Of a stretch of 38,845 bases of DNA, positions 30,824 to 38,845 are shown piece after piece. Numbering within the stretch: position 1 is the stretch's first letter; each line of letters begins with the position of its first letter. A program made the position numbers and the translations under genes. The notes beneath the pieces are model-generated. The model did not search any database and had not been told where the DNA came from. It saw nothing but the letters and a program-made list of their open reading frames with translations. The DNA lies in NCBI GenBank assembly GCA_019241285.1, contig JAFAXD010000182.1, positions 1 to 38,845 of the forward strand. The letters run 5' to 3'. This stretch comes from Xanthobacteraceae bacterium. Its GTDB lineage: Bacteria; Pseudomonadota; Alphaproteobacteria; Rhizobiales; Xanthobacteraceae.

Positions 30824-32878
30824 CTAAAATTCAGCATGTAGGCGTATGGCGGCGACCGAGACGGGACCGCGGTCGCGATTGTAGCCTGGGTTCTGCACGA
30901 ACTGATAATCCAGGGTTACCCAGAGCAGCGATGACACCGCGTATTTGTAGTAGGTTTCGAGAACCTGCTCGAGACCGGGGTGTGGCAGAATGCCGTCACC
31001 GACGACGATGCCGAGACCGCCGGCGTTGAAAAACGCCTGATGCGCGCTGCTGATGCTGTTGACGACGCCGGCAAGGCCGAACGTGTCGTCGGGACGTCCC
31101 CATGGGTTCCCTGACTGGGAGAGGCCGAGTACCGCCGTCCGGTCGGCATCGGTGATCTCATAGTCCTCGACATTGGGATCGGCGATCCCGGCGCGTCCAA
31201 AGATTCCAAAATCAGACGTGATCTGCTGCTCGAAGTTCATGCTGATGCCGCTGCGGTTCGTGTAGCGGCGGACAGACGGGATGACGTCCGCGGCGGATTC
31301 TCCGGTCAGTTCCGCGAGTGCTACAACGTCATTGTAGCGAGCCATCTTGGCGTGGCTGAGAAAGCCCGTGAACAACACTTTGCCCGGCTGGCCCCACAGG
31401 GTATAGCGCCGCTCGACTTCCCCGACATATTGGACCTGTCCCCAACTCGGGTCCAATCCCACTTTGCCGGGGAGCAGCGAAAGATCAAAATAACCGCCGC
31501 GCAAGGTCCAATCCCCTTGGTACCACTCGATTGCACCGCCGTACGTGTATCCGTAGGTGTCTTGCGCGTTGTCAAAGGTCGCCGTGCCGACGATGGCCAG
31601 GTTCATAAAGTCGGTACGCACATCGGTGGCATATCGGTTCAAATCAAAAATGTCGCCGACAGAAAACTTGCCGGCAGTGATGACCAATCGATCATTCGAT
31701 TGCGTCATTGCGAACTGGTTGAGGTCGGGCGCGACTTTTTCCGTGGCGGGACCGAGATCGATCGTCTGCCGCAAAAACAGCCGTTGCACATTCGCAACCG
31801 GGTAGGAAAATCCGGGGCCCACATCGGCGTTCGGAAACGCGGCGACGCCGTGGACGTCATTCAACGCGAAGCCTTCGTTGACTTCCGGGTTGAACCAGAT
31901 CTCCGCGCCCTCCCACGGGCGCAGTCCAGCATAGAGCGTAACGTCCAGGCTCTCGCGCCCCAAGTTTGGCGAGAGGCTATTTGTACCTCGATAGGGCGAG
32001 CGGAACGGAGCCGCGTATTGGCCGATATAGGTCGTTTGTGCGTGGACAGCCGCGTCGGGCAAATCCGGTCTGATGTCCGTCGCTGTCAGATTGCTCAAAT
32101 CGGTGACACTCGACGGCAACTTGTAGTTCAGACCGAACCGCAGCTCGGAGAGCGAGAGATTGGATCTGATGTTGATGTCGCTGGCCGGCAGCGCGATGCT
32201 TCGACTGCCATAATCTGTAAGCCGATATTCTGCTTTCGCGGTCCAGTTCGGGGCAAATGGGACTTCGATGCCAGCCCCGATCGTCCAACCGAACCGCCAC
32301 AGGAAACGATTTTCGATCGGGAAAACATCTTCCACGGCTGATGCCAATGTGTCAGGCGGCAAGATCATTGCCTGACCGACGCTCCAGGCGAAGCCGCCTG
32401 TCAAGTATGGAAGCCAGTTGTCGAACGCGTACCCGATCCGGCCGCGCATGCTCCCGGACATGAGAATCCACTCTTCGTAATTCACCAGACCAAGATTGTT
32501 GGTTGCGATTTGCTGCCCACCGGCAACCGTGCTCGGAAACGACATATCAACCTCAGCGCCGAGCATGATGCGCGAGGGCAGGACCACGTTGTAACCCGTC
32601 TGGAGCCCCATGGAATAGCTTCCAGCCCCATTCCATGGGTTCAATGGTTGGTAGAAATTCAGCTGCCCGCCGAGGGGAGGCGTCTCGGGCGTTGCCCCGT
32701 TCCAGCCTGATTGACCCCAGGCGTAGCCGAGGAATGTCCCCAAATAGAACCCGCTCCAGTCGACACGGGGCGATGCGAGCGTCGGGGCCTTCAACGGCAG
32801 CGGGGGCTCTGCGGCGTGCGCGTATCCGCCGAAAGTCAACGCACCGACAAAAAGCGCACCCACCGCGACTCGCACCAT
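30824..32878 (-). CDS. Two-barrel outer-membrane protein: Omp25-like barrel plus OprB-type carbohydrate porin
   Basis: A 684-residue exported protein. Signal peptide MVRVAVGALFVGALTFGG, cleaved near AHA-AEPP. Residues about 35-255 form an 8-stranded Omp25/Omp31-like barrel (VDWSGFYLGTFLGYAWGQSG, MRGRIGYAFDNWLPYLTGG, WTAKAEYRLTDYGS, LRFGLNYKL). Residues about 280-684 match the OprB carbohydrate-selective porin family (TYIGQYAAPFRSPYRGTNSL, LRPWEGAEIWFNPEVNEGF, end VAAIRLHAEF with terminal Phe for BAM recognition). Single-domain versions are about 230 and 430 residues, so this is a fusion. It probably admits sugars or other small solutes. A GTG five codons upstream is an alternative start. Confidence 0.88.
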   Translation of the reverse strand: MVRVAVGALFVGALTFGGYAHAAEPPLPLKAPTLASPRVDWSGFYLGTFLGYAWGQSGWNGATPETPPLGGQLNFYQPLNPWNGAGSYSMGLQTGYNVVLPSRIMLGAEVDMSFPSTVAGGQQIATNNLGLVNYEEWILMSGSMRGRIGYAFDNWLPYLTGGFAWSVGQAMILPPDTLASAVEDVFPIENRFLWRFGWTIGAGIEVPFAPNWTAKAEYRLTDYGSRSIALPASDINIRSNLSLSELRFGLNYKLPSSVTDLSNLTATDIRPDLPDAAVHAQTTYIGQYAAPFRSPYRGTNSLSPNLGRESLDVTLYAGLRPWEGAEIWFNPEVNEGFALNDVHGVAAFPNADVGPGFSYPVANVQRLFLRQTIDLGPATEKVAPDLNQFAMTQSNDRLVITAGKFSVGDIFDLNRYATDVRTDFMNLAIVGTATFDNAQDTYGYTYGGAIEWYQGDWTLRGGYFDLSLLPGKVGLDPSWGQVQYVGEVERRYTLWGQPGKVLFTGFLSHAKMARYNDVVALAELTGESAADVIPSVRRYTNRSGISMNFEQQITSDFGIFGRAGIADPNVEDYEITDADRTAVLGLSQSGNPWGRPDDTFGLAGVVNSISSAHQAFFNAGGLGIVVGDGILPHPGLEQVLETYYKYAVSSLLWVTLDYQFVQNPGYNRDRGPVSVAAIRLHAEF

Positions 32879-33052
32879 CGCCCCCAGCTGCACAACGGAC
32901 GCCGAGGGACGGCGGCGCGCGGGCGCTGAACCCGGCGCATCTTTCGATGGCTTATATATACGTTTTGTGACACGGGGTAATCGGATGCATCAATCGGCCA
33001 GGTGTTGCCAATCCGCCATACCGGCGCTTGGGCTGGCCGCAACCCAAAACGG

Positions 33053-34099
33053 TCAAGTCTTGAAGACCCCCATCTTCCATAAAACCAGGTAGATGGCGCC
33101 GACCGCGCCGACCATGAGAACCACGGTCCACAGAAAGCCCCCGTCGGTCTCGAGGAAGGGAAGGTCTTTGACATTCATCCCGAAGACGCCCGTGACGAGG
33201 GTCGCAGGGAGAAACAAGGCCGTCACGATCGACAGGAAGTGCAGATGGCGGTTTGTCTCCTCCGCAACCGCGAACGTAGCCTCCTCCTGCAGAGCCGTTG
33301 CGCGGTCACGCACTTCAATCACGTCGTGATCGAGCGAGTCGAGATGCTGGGCAAGCTTTCCCGGAGCGATGCGCAGCTGCGCGTTGACATTATCGCCTCC
33401 GGATCGCTCAAGGCGGTGGAAGAGGGCGCGCAGACCGGCGAGTTGGCGGTGGATTTTGACACTCGTACGTCGCACGCGCCCGATCCGTTGTCGCTCTTTT
33501 TGGCTTGCGTTCATGGATAGCTGGTCTTCGATCGTATCGAGCTCATCGGCAAGATCATCGGTCAGCCGATCGATCCCGTCCGCCGCATGCTGCACGATGA
33601 GCTCGAGCAGCGCCGCGGCGTGTGTGACGCGGCATTCTCCGCGTTCCAATGCTTGACGTGCGGCTTCGGCGGAATTCACGGCCCGGTGCCGGGCGCTGAT
33701 CACCAGGCGCTCGGTCATGATGAAGCGCAGCTGCGAGAGCTCATCGGCGGTTCCACCAATGTCGCGCAGCAAATCAGCGAATACCCCGTAGGTGCAAGAC
33801 TCGGTCGTATGTAGCTGTTGGTGCTTGTCGCGGGCCAGCATCAGGCTGACCGCCGCGACTGGCAGATCTACCTGACGTAGCCAGTTGCTCGCGCGCACGT
33901 CGGCCAAGTTGAGATGCAACCATAGCCATCCGTCACGGCGGTGCGCGATCGGTTCATCGACGGCCAAGGGTTCTGACGAGCCGTCATCGTGGATCCGAAA
34001 CGCCCATACCAACCCTGGAATGACCCCGAAACTATGCTCAAAGTCAGTCGCATCAACAGTGAGCGACGAACCTGCGGAATCGTCTAAGCCAACCGTCAT
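33053..34099 (-). CDS. CorA/ZntB-type divalent metal channel
   Basis: A 348-residue member of the CorA superfamily. A large cytoplasmic domain is rich in long helices (ADGIDRLTDDLADELDTIED, VIEVRDRATALQEEATFAVA). The first membrane segment (LSIVTALFLPATLVTGVFG) is followed by the pore motif GMN at 307-309, and the second (FLWTVVLMVGAVGAIYLVLW) ends in a short cytoplasmic tail. These proteins are homopentameric; CorA carries Mg2+ and ZntB carries Zn2+. The N-terminal start VWAFRIHDDGSSEPL leans to ZntB, but selectivity cannot be settled. It lies 13 bases downstream of the patatin gene on the same strand, so the pair is likely an operon. Confidence 0.92.
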   Translation of the reverse strand: MTVGLDDSAGSSLTVDATDFEHSFGVIPGLVWAFRIHDDGSSEPLAVDEPIAHRRDGWLWLHLNLADVRASNWLRQVDLPVAAVSLMLARDKHQQLHTTESCTYGVFADLLRDIGGTADELSQLRFIMTERLVISARHRAVNSAEAARQALERGECRVTHAAALLELIVQHAADGIDRLTDDLADELDTIEDQLSMNASQKERQRIGRVRRTSVKIHRQLAGLRALFHRLERSGGDNVNAQLRIAPGKLAQHLDSLDHDVIEVRDRATALQEEATFAVAEETNRHLHFLSIVTALFLPATLVTGVFGMNVKDLPFLETDGGFLWTVVLMVGAVGAIYLVLWKMGVFKT

Positions 34100-34112
34100 G
34101 GCATCTCATATT

Positions 34113-35294
34113 CTAGGGAACCTCTTCCCGGTGCACGTCATGTACCACAATCCCGGTGCCGGCCGGCGGCATAGTCAACCATTCTTTTCGCTTGAGGGTG
34201 CGTCGGGTGTCCTCGTAACCACTCTGCCAATGCTCGCGCATCGAGGTGCCTGAGAATTCGTAATCCTTGGCGTGACCCTCATAAGCCTTTTGCTGATAAA
34301 TGATGTGCAAGATCGAGATTTCCGGCAAGTCTGAAAGCTCTTCTTTCAGCCGGCGCTCCTCATCGCTCAGCCGATCCTCGGACACTTTGGAGAGTGCCTG
34401 CCAGTACCGCGTCTTCCATTGTTGGATGCGGCGGAAGACGTCGGTATTGTACCGGGTCCGTGATGAATACATGATATCCTTTTGGCGCCCCATCACATCC
34501 TGAATGTCGCGCGGCAGATCACCGCGCGCGCTGAACAGGTCGACCTGGAACACCAACGTGTTGATGCGGTCATCCTGCTCGAGCAGGTGCTGCAGCGGCG
34601 TGTTGGACACGATGCCGCCGTCCCAATAATAGTCAGTGCCGATCTTGATCATGGGCAATGCGGGCGGCAGGGCACCGCTGGCCATCACGTGCTCGGGTTC
34701 GATCGCTTCGCGCGTGTTGTCGAAGTAGGTGAAATTTCCGCTGAGAACGTTGACTGCGCCAACCGCAAAGCGGACAGCCCGGCTGTTGATGATCGAAAAG
34801 TCGACGTACTCCTGCAGGCTCGCCCGCAACGGCATATTGTCATAATAAGCGGTTGCGGTGCGCGCCCCGGAAAAGCTGAGCCAAGGGTTGGGGAATTGCG
34901 GAGCGAAAAAGCCCGGCTGCCCCATCAGCATCGTCACCCAGGAGCTTGTTGCGTTGCGCAGCTTGCGCGGCAGGTCGCCGTCCGGCGTGAACGGCCAGAT
35001 CTTCCGATCCGTGATCATCTCCCAAAAAGCGCGGAGCTTGGTGAGGCGTTGGGCCGGGGAGTTGCCGGCGATAATGGCCGCGTTGATGGCGCCGATTGAA
35101 ACCCCTGAGACCCAGTCCGGTTCAATGCCGGCTTCGTGCAGCGCCTGATAGACACCGGCCTGATAGGCTCCGAGCGCGCCGCCGCCTTGCAACACTAGCG
35201 CGATCCGACCGCAGCCCTCGGGTCGCCACCCTTCGAATGAAGGCGCATGGGAGCGCGTCTGTTCGGATCGCAAATATGCGGAAGTGTCGTCCAT
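34113..35294 (-). CDS. Patatin-like phospholipase
   Basis: A 393-residue patatin-family lipid acyl hydrolase. It has the oxyanion glycine loop LQGGGALGAYQAG, the nucleophile elbow GVSIG (GxSxG), and the catalytic Asp in YWDGGIVSNTPL (DGG). The C-terminal part (KDIMYSSRTRYNTDVFRRIQ, ending MREHWQSGYEDTRRTLKRKE) matches the DUF3734-type extension of bacterial patatins. No signal peptide is seen, so it probably acts on membrane lipids or polyester granules from the cytosol. ATG at 35294 is chosen with AGAGGG 10 bases upstream; a TTG at 35303 is possible. It is first in an apparent operon with the CorA-type gene. Confidence 0.92.
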   Translation of the reverse strand: MDDTSAYLRSEQTRSHAPSFEGWRPEGCGRIALVLQGGGALGAYQAGVYQALHEAGIEPDWVSGVSIGAINAAIIAGNSPAQRLTKLRAFWEMITDRKIWPFTPDGDLPRKLRNATSSWVTMLMGQPGFFAPQFPNPWLSFSGARTATAYYDNMPLRASLQEYVDFSIINSRAVRFAVGAVNVLSGNFTYFDNTREAIEPEHVMASGALPPALPMIKIGTDYYWDGGIVSNTPLQHLLEQDDRINTLVFQVDLFSARGDLPRDIQDVMGRQKDIMYSSRTRYNTDVFRRIQQWKTRYWQALSKVSEDRLSDEERRLKEELSDLPEISILHIIYQQKAYEGHAKDYEFSGTSMREHWQSGYEDTRRTLKRKEWLTMPPAGTGIVVHDVHREEVP

Positions 35295-35410
35295 GACTGC
35301 CAAGCCCTCTGCCGGTTGAATTGGCAGCTACTGTCAAAAACGCGCGTGACGACCGCATGACACGGGTGACGAGGACCGCCGCGGATAACGTCACATCGGT
35401 GTTGGAAATC

Positions 35411-35427
35411 CGTGCCAAATCGGCACG
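35411..35427. promoter_or_regulatory. Short palindrome upstream of the decarboxylase-like gene
   Basis: CGTGCC-AAATC-GGCACG is a perfect 6-bp inverted repeat 38 bases before the ATG at 35466. TGTCAAAAA occurs on both sides, at about 35333 and 35447. It is a reasonable operator candidate for the following gene or the divergent patatin gene. The remaining 35304-35465 shows nothing else clear. Confidence 0.3.
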
Positions 35428-35465
35428 ACCAATACGGTCATGATTGTCAAAAAGGGGGTCTAGCC

Positions 35466-36269
35466 ATGCGCAAGCAGGATGTATTGCGGCTGCCGTCGAT
35501 GCCAGCAGCGGGGCCGAGCTACCCGGCTGGTCCCTATCGCTTTATCAATCGCGAATTCATGGTCATCACATATGAGAGCGATCCCGAGGCCATTCGTGAG
35601 CAACTCCCCGAGCCGCTCGAGCCGCTCGACGCGCCGCTGGTCAATTATGAATGGATCAAGATGCCGGACAGCTCCGGTTTTGGGTCCTATACCGAGACCG
35701 GGATCGTCATCCCCTGCCGGCTCGGCACCGAAGAGGTGAATTTCGTCTCCCAGATGTATCTCGACGACGATCCGCCGATCTCGGCCGGCCGCGAAATCTG
35801 GGGTTTTCCCAAGAAATACGCGCATCCCAAGCTCGAGATCATCAAGGACACCCTCACCGGCACCCTATCTTACGCTGATCGGCTCGTCGCCATGGGCACC
35901 ATGGGATACAAGCACGAAAGCATGGCCGGTAATGGCGAGCGGACCCGCGCCGCGCTGGCGAAGACCCAGATCAATCTGAAGCTCATCCCGGGCGTCGATG
36001 GCCGGCCGGAAATCTGCCAGTTGGTTGCGATCAACCTCACTGACATCACGGTGAAGGGCTCCTGGCTCGGCCCAGGACGCCTGCACCTGGTGCCGCACGT
36101 GAACGCGCCCGTCGCGGATCTCCCAGTCAAGCGCGTCATCGGCGCACACCATTTCCTCGCCGATTTGACCTTGCCCTACGGCAAGGTGGTCTATGACTAC
36201 AACGCGGCGGTAGAGCCAGAGGCGGGTCTCGGTTGGTCGCCGGAACTGCCCAAGCGGGCCACGGCTTAA
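35466..36269 (+). CDS. Acetoacetate decarboxylase-like protein
   Basis: A 267-residue protein of the acetoacetate decarboxylase (ADC) family, which converts acetoacetate to acetone and CO2 through a Schiff base on Lys. The key motif EIWGFPKKYAHPK places lysines at 116 and 117, matching the clostridial catalytic pair K115/K116. Length fits the family (about 245-265). FINREFMVITYESDPEAIRE and the ending AHHFLADLTLPYGKVVYDYN also match. Some ADC-fold proteins act on other keto acids, so acetoacetate is the default guess only. Start 35466 has AGGGGG upstream; an earlier ATG at 35412 lacks support. No thiolase or transferase is adjacent. Confidence 0.9.
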   Translation: MRKQDVLRLPSMPAAGPSYPAGPYRFINREFMVITYESDPEAIREQLPEPLEPLDAPLVNYEWIKMPDSSGFGSYTETGIVIPCRLGTEEVNFVSQMYLDDDPPISAGREIWGFPKKYAHPKLEIIKDTLTGTLSYADRLVAMGTMGYKHESMAGNGERTRAALAKTQINLKLIPGVDGRPEICQLVAINLTDITVKGSWLGPGRLHLVPHVNAPVADLPVKRVIGAHHFLADLTLPYGKVVYDYNAAVEPEAGLGWSPELPKRATA

Positions 36270-36367
36270 GTCTAAGCCCGAACCTAGTGACGGTCGGCGC
36301 CCCGATGTCGCAGTCTTGTCGTAAGTCACGATGACCACCCAGGCACCATGAGGCACGAGCTTTGCCA

Positions 36368-37294
36368 ATGACAACTAACAGCAATCAACCTCCACATCAC
36401 TCGCGCGAACGCATTCAAGACGAGCTGATGGACAGCCTCGATGAAGAGTTCGAGCTCGAAATCGACGACGAGCGTCTCGCCGAGGCGATCGCCGAGACCG
36501 CCGGTGAGCACAAGGCCAGCAGCATCGACCGCACCGTCTATTTCAAGGAATTGCTGAACCTGCAGCGCGAGCTGATCAAGCTGCAGGACTGGGTAGTGCA
36601 CCAGAAGGCCAAGGTGGTCGTTCTATTTGAAGGACGCGACGCGGCCGGCAAGGGCGGCGTGATCAAGCGCATCACCCAGCGCATGAACCCGCGCGTTTGC
36701 CGGGTCGTGGCCCTGCCGGCACCGAGCGAGCGCGAGCGCACCCAGTGGTACTTCCAGCGCTATGTTTCACACCTGCCGGCCGGCGGCGAGATCGTGTTGT
36801 TCGACCGCAGCTGGTACAACCGCGGCGGCGTGGAGCGCGTGATGGGCTTCTGTACCGAGGATCAGGTAGAGGAGTTCTTCCGCACGGTTCCCGATTTCGA
36901 GCGCATGCTGGTGCGCTCGGGCATCATCCTGCTCAAATACTGGTTCTCGATCACCGACGACGAGCAGAACCTCCGCTTCCTCATGCGGATCCATGATCCG
37001 CTCAAGCAGTGGAAGCTGTCGCCAATGGATCTTGAGTCACGCCGGCGGTGGGAGATGTATACCAAGGCCAAGGAAGAGATGCTGGAACGGACGCACATTC
37101 CGGAGGCGCCATGGTGGGTTGTGGAGGCCGTCGACAAGAAGCGTGCCCGCCTCAACTGCATTCACCACTTGCTCCAGCAGATCCCCTACAAGGAGGTCGA
37201 GCATCCGAAGATCGACCTGCCGGCGCGCGACCGCAAGCCGGACTATCATCGTGAGCCGGTCCCGCGCGAGATGTACGTGCCAGCCGTCTATTAG
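36368..37294 (+). CDS. ppk2: Polyphosphate kinase 2 (class I type)
   Basis: A 308-residue PPK2 that transfers phosphate between polyphosphate and nucleotides, usually making NTP from NDP. Walker A is EGRDAAGKGG (88-97), followed by VIKRITQRMNPRVCRVVAL. The Walker B/lid region is LFDRSWYNRGGVERVMGF. The C-terminal IHDPLKQWKLSPMDLESRRR is typical. A charged N-terminal helix (DELMDSLDEEFELEIDDERL) precedes the fold, as in many rhizobial members. The ATG at 36368 is preferred to an upstream TTG at 36362. A strong hairpin terminator follows. The near neighbours, a CBS-BON protein and a PiT transporter, support a phosphate-storage context. Confidence 0.95.
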   Translation: MTTNSNQPPHHSRERIQDELMDSLDEEFELEIDDERLAEAIAETAGEHKASSIDRTVYFKELLNLQRELIKLQDWVVHQKAKVVVLFEGRDAAGKGGVIKRITQRMNPRVCRVVALPAPSERERTQWYFQRYVSHLPAGGEIVLFDRSWYNRGGVERVMGFCTEDQVEEFFRTVPDFERMLVRSGIILLKYWFSITDDEQNLRFLMRIHDPLKQWKLSPMDLESRRRWEMYTKAKEEMLERTHIPEAPWWVVEAVDKKRARLNCIHHLLQQIPYKEVEHPKIDLPARDRKPDYHREPVPREMYVPAVY

Positions 37295-37318
37295 ATCTGA
37301 TGATTATTGGATGCGCAG

Positions 37319-37351
37319 AAATGGGCACGGCGATCGCGCCATGCCCATTTT
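37319..37351. terminator. Bidirectional intrinsic terminator
   Basis: AAATGGGCACGGCG (37319-37332) and CGCCATGCCCATTT (37337-37350) form a 14-bp stem with one mismatch and a 4-base loop, followed on the plus strand by TTTT. It sits between the convergent ppk2 and CBS-BON genes, 24 bases after the ppk2 stop. The AAA on its left side gives a shorter U-run for the minus strand. Confidence 0.8.
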
Positions 37352-37359
37352 ACGTTGTC

Positions 37360-38034
37360 TCAATATGAGGGGATCATCTCGTCGCAGACGCTCACGACGC
37401 CCGGGGTTTCCTCGGCGAGCGCCGTGAGCGCCTCGCGCTCATCTTCCGAGCCGACCAGGCCCCAGAGGTGCACGACACCGTCGCTAACGATAATGTTGCG
37501 TGCGCCAAACCCAGTCCAATCCTGTTCGGCAAGCCGAGCGAGCAGCTTTGTCCTTATATCTCGATCGGTGTCCGTCGCCCCGTGCGATCCATTGCGTGAC
37601 GAGGCGAGGGCCTGAATCAGGTTTGACCGGCTCACCACCCCGACCAGCTTGTTGTCGCGCAGGATCGGGATGCGCTTGATACGCTTGCGTTCAAGCAAGG
37701 TTGCGATCTCGCCAAGCGGGGTATCCTCGCTCGCCGAGACCACATGCTTGGACATCACCTCATGGACGCGCTGGCCATGCGCCCTGGCGAATTCATGCGC
37801 GAGCGTCGCGGCGGGGGTGATTGCTTCCATCCACCACTGGCGGTGCTTCTCGGTCCCGATTTCCGGGCGGCGCATCAGATCCGATTCACTGATAATCCCG
37901 ACCATCTGACCACTATCGTCCACCACCGGCAGTGCGCTGAAGTCGTGTTCGACCAGCAGCTTGATGGCGTCGTCCACGCTGCTGTCGGGCTTCACCGTAA
38001 TGACGTCCTTCACCATGACATCGGCAGCTTTCAT
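37360..38034 (-). CDS. CBS-pair and BON domain regulatory protein
   Basis: A 224-residue cytosolic protein. It has two CBS motifs (MKAADVMVKDVITVKPDSSV to about 58, and VHEVMSKHVVSASEDTPLGE to about 142), which together usually bind adenine nucleotides. A C-terminal BON domain (about 155-224) follows: IRTKLLARLAEQDWTGFGAR, VHLWGLVGSEDEREALTALA and VVSVCDEMIP. CBS-BON proteins are seen as energy-state sensors. AAAGGAGCG precedes the ATG. It is 24 bases downstream of the PiT-type gene on the same strand, so it may be co-transcribed with it and adjust phosphate uptake to nucleotide levels; this is inference. Confidence 0.92.
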   Translation of the reverse strand: MKAADVMVKDVITVKPDSSVDDAIKLLVEHDFSALPVVDDSGQMVGIISESDLMRRPEIGTEKHRQWWMEAITPAATLAHEFARAHGQRVHEVMSKHVVSASEDTPLGEIATLLERKRIKRIPILRDNKLVGVVSRSNLIQALASSRNGSHGATDTDRDIRTKLLARLAEQDWTGFGARNIIVSDGVVHLWGLVGSEDEREALTALAEETPGVVSVCDEMIPSY

Positions 38035-38058
38035 GACACGCTCCTTTGTCTGGCTCGA

Positions 38059-38845
38059 TTAGAACACGTTGACGAACAGGACGTACAGCAGCCCCGACAG
38101 CACGATCGCTGCGGGCAAGGTCAGCACCCAGGCCATCAACAAGTTGCGCACGGTCGACCATTGCAGGCCCGAACCGTTCGCCGCCATGGTGCCCGCCACG
38201 CCCGATGACAGCACGTGGGTCGTTGAAACCGGCAGCCCCATGTAGTCGGCTGCCCCGATCGTCGCCGCGGCGACGAGTTCGGCACTGGCCCCTTGCGCAT
38301 AGGTGAGGTGGGTTTTGCCGATCTTCTCACCGACCGTGACCACGATACGTTTCCAGCCGATCATGGTTCCGAGGCCGAGCGCGATTGCGACTACGATCTT
38401 TACCCAGAGAGGGATGAATTTGGTCGCACTATCGAGCGAGTTCTTGTACGCGTTCAGGACCGCTATATCATCCTTCGTGAGGTCGCTTTCCTTGTCCTTC
38501 ATCAGAAACCGGATCGCCTCTGAAGCGAGGTACATGTCGTTTCGTGTGTTGCCTACGGATGCGGCCGGCATTTTGGCAAACGAACCGTATTGGTCGACCT
38601 GGCTGGCGATGTCGCGCACAAGCGCAGCCAGAGAGGGAAACGTCCCCTCGGAGATATGACGCTCCGACACATAAGTAGTTACCGCCGGGCGCGGGTTCCC
38701 CAGCATGTTATAGCCGGCGGCCCTTTGTTCGATGACCGTGGCTGCCATCGACGTCTTCTGGAACTGCTCCATCTGGCTCGCCGACATCGCGCGGTTGAGA
38801 GCGTACGCGGTCGGCACCGTACCAATCAGAATGAGCATGATCAGA
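38059..38845 (-). CDS. PiT-family inorganic phosphate transporter, C-terminal part (cut by window edge)
   Basis: About 260 residues are present; the N-terminus lies beyond the right edge. The C-terminal PiT repeat is recognisable: TYAQGASAELVAAATIGAAD, then YMGLPVSTTHVLSSGVAGTM and the last membrane segment LPAAIVLSGLLYVLFVNVF. A long hydrophilic loop before it (about ERHISEGTFPSLAAL to LNAYKNSLDSATK) matches the central cytoplasmic loop of PitA-like proteins. It should import phosphate or metal-phosphate with protons or sodium. An in-frame ATG at 38838 is an internal Met rather than the true start. It is followed 24 bases later by the CBS-BON gene. Confidence 0.9.
   Translation of the reverse strand, partial: LIMLILIGTVPTAYALNRAMSASQMEQFQKTSMAATVIEQRAAGYNMLGNPRPAVTTYVSERHISEGTFPSLAALVRDIASQVDQYGSFAKMPAASVGNTRNDMYLASEAIRFLMKDKESDLTKDDIAVLNAYKNSLDSATKFIPLWVKIVVAIALGLGTMIGWKRIVVTVGEKIGKTHLTYAQGASAELVAAATIGAADYMGLPVSTTHVLSSGVAGTMAANGSGLQWSTVRNLLMAWVLTLPAAIVLSGLLYVLFVNVF

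Noticed and set aside
1-38845. Search by eye for tRNA, rRNA, CRISPR arrays, integrases, transposases and attachment repeats
   Set aside because: No cloverleaf pattern, regular repeat-spacer array or recombinase motif was seen. Small RNAs cannot be excluded without computation.

Overview
The window looks like chromosomal DNA of a GC-rich alphaproteobacterium of the Hyphomicrobiales (Bradyrhizobium/Xanthobacteraceae type). The evidence is a stand-alone NDUFS4-type complex I subunit, many branched-chain amino-acid-type ABC transport genes, Tat-exported enzymes, luciferase-like monooxygenases, small proteins of a kind I know from Bradyrhizobiaceae, and intergenic palindromic repeats with CCTCRTCCTGAGGAGC arms. 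I saw no rRNA, tRNA, CRISPR array, integrase or insertion sequence. The right end cuts a phosphate transporter gene.

Positions 1-4.4 kb hold a degraded tail of an outer-membrane-type protein, a solute-binding protein, the complex I subunit, and a two-gene unit of a Tat-exported thiamine-diphosphate enzyme with an exported c-type cytochrome. Positions 4.4-9.9 kb hold two LLM-class flavin monooxygenases around a membrane GGDEF-EAL protein, with palindromic repeats and a 23-bp-period operator array. Positions 10-14.8 kb are a complete livHMGF-SBP transport operon, meeting a fused oligopeptide-type ABC ATPase tail to tail with no gap.

Positions 16.8-21.2 kb carry two tandem exported DUF1800 paralogues and a Tat-exported DUF1501 protein. 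They are followed by a soluble diguanylate cyclase with two 160-residue repeats, a MetE-like protein, and a membrane glycosyltransferase-like gene that overlaps the MetE-like gene antisense. Positions 25.9-29.4 kb are a two-gene operon pairing a DUF47/PhoU-like protein with a pyruvate-phosphate-dikinase-like protein that lacks its C-terminal barrel.

Positions 29.4-30.8 kb are a patch of small genes, one apparently frameshifted. The right end holds a two-barrel porin, a patatin phospholipase next to a CorA-type channel, an acetoacetate-decarboxylase-like protein, a PPK2 polyphosphate kinase, a CBS-BON protein and a PiT phosphate transporter. The last three, with the DUF47 operon, give the right third a phosphate/polyphosphate flavour.

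The best candidates for undescribed biology are the periplasmic ThDP enzyme-cytochrome pair, the DUF47-truncated dikinase pair, and the DUF1800-DUF1800-DUF1501 export cassette. All functional statements are read from sequence motifs and family knowledge; no search was run.
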